From an uncultured Lachnospiraceae bacterium (GTDB lineage Bacteria; Bacillota; Clostridia; Lachnospirales; Lachnospiraceae): a stretch of DNA of 64,000 nt. Location: the NCBI GenBank assembly GCA_910577045.1, contig CAJTLB010000008.1:1-64000 (forward strand), in the 5' to 3' direction. Shown piece by piece: positions 63,905 through 64,000 of this stretch. Both the position numbers and the translations under genes were made by a program. Below the pieces are notes generated by a model that saw only the letters and a list, made by a program, of their open reading frames with translations, did no database searches and was not told where the DNA came from. Within the stretch, counting starts at the first letter, position 1. Each line of letters opens with the position of its first letter.

Positions 63905-64000
63905 TGCATTCCTCCCTTATTTTATTAATCTCTGCTGCATATAAGAATATAATCCTTTTTTTGACTTCACACATTCAAATTCACTATATTTCTTAACTGG

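Noticed and set aside
1..64000. Long plus-strand open frames opposite minus-strand genes
   Set aside because: They lack RBSs and protein-like composition and mirror real genes in the opposite strand.

Overview
The window reads as chromosomal DNA of an anaerobic, low-GC gut Firmicute, most likely a Lachnospiraceae (Clostridium cluster XIVa) species. This is inferred from AT-rich coding sequence, a T-box leader, a CIRCE operator, Re-type citrate synthase, pyruvate:ferredoxin oxidoreductase and glycan or mucin degradation genes (GH95, M60). Most genes lie on the minus strand in short operons ending in clear hairpins. No phage, plasmid, rRNA operon or CRISPR array is visible; the only mobile element is a broken IS1182-type transposase at the left edge.

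Region by region. 0-4.6 kb: IS remnant, then a 2-oxoglutarate operon (Re-citrate synthase, GntR regulator, NADP-isocitrate dehydrogenase) with a 22-bp palindrome over its promoter, then tRNA-Thr(CGU). 4.6-7.5 kb: two small genes separated by five perfect-length 17-bp tandem repeats, and a two-component ABC importer. 7.5-15.5 kb: hypothetical gene, Rpn-type nuclease, GH95 fucosidase and NimA-like flavoprotein (one probable operon), MATE exporter, two tandem nucleotidyltransferases. 15.5-23.7 kb: nifJ, pyrimidine nucleoside phosphorylase, phosphopentomutase, AlaX, Uma2. 24-28.4 kb: three regulator-led units (MarR-flavodoxin, GNAT, PadR-membrane protein) and an MFS exporter. 28.6-34.4 kb: T-box-controlled ThrRS lacking TGS, lipoprotein, RtcB, ferritin-like and HD proteins. 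34.5-37.5 kb: orphan SMI1/KNR4 gene flanked by short ORF fragments, rlmH, DUF1287.

37.5-44 kb is the most striking part: a 1736-residue secreted M60-like (mucin-type) metallopeptidase with an N-terminal-side dockerin and no wall anchor, followed directly by a single-pass membrane protein with a cohesin-like domain. I read this as a two-gene system that tethers a mucinase to its own cell by cohesin-dockerin binding. 44-52 kb: small regulators, Aat transferase, peptidases (M19, M18), DegV, and htpG with a canonical CIRCE. 52-64 kb: RarA, clostridial hypotheticals, purL, a phosphoesterase, an AlbA_2-type regulator, a nicotinamidase-like hydrolase and an AAA ATPase-nuclease fusion.

Functionally the window combines central anaerobic metabolism (nifJ, citrate to 2-oxoglutarate), nucleoside salvage and purine synthesis, tRNA charging and quality control (ThrRS, AlaX), RNA handling (RtcB, two RlaP-like enzymes) and host-glycan access (GH95, M60). 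All assignments come from reading the sequence; no database search was run.
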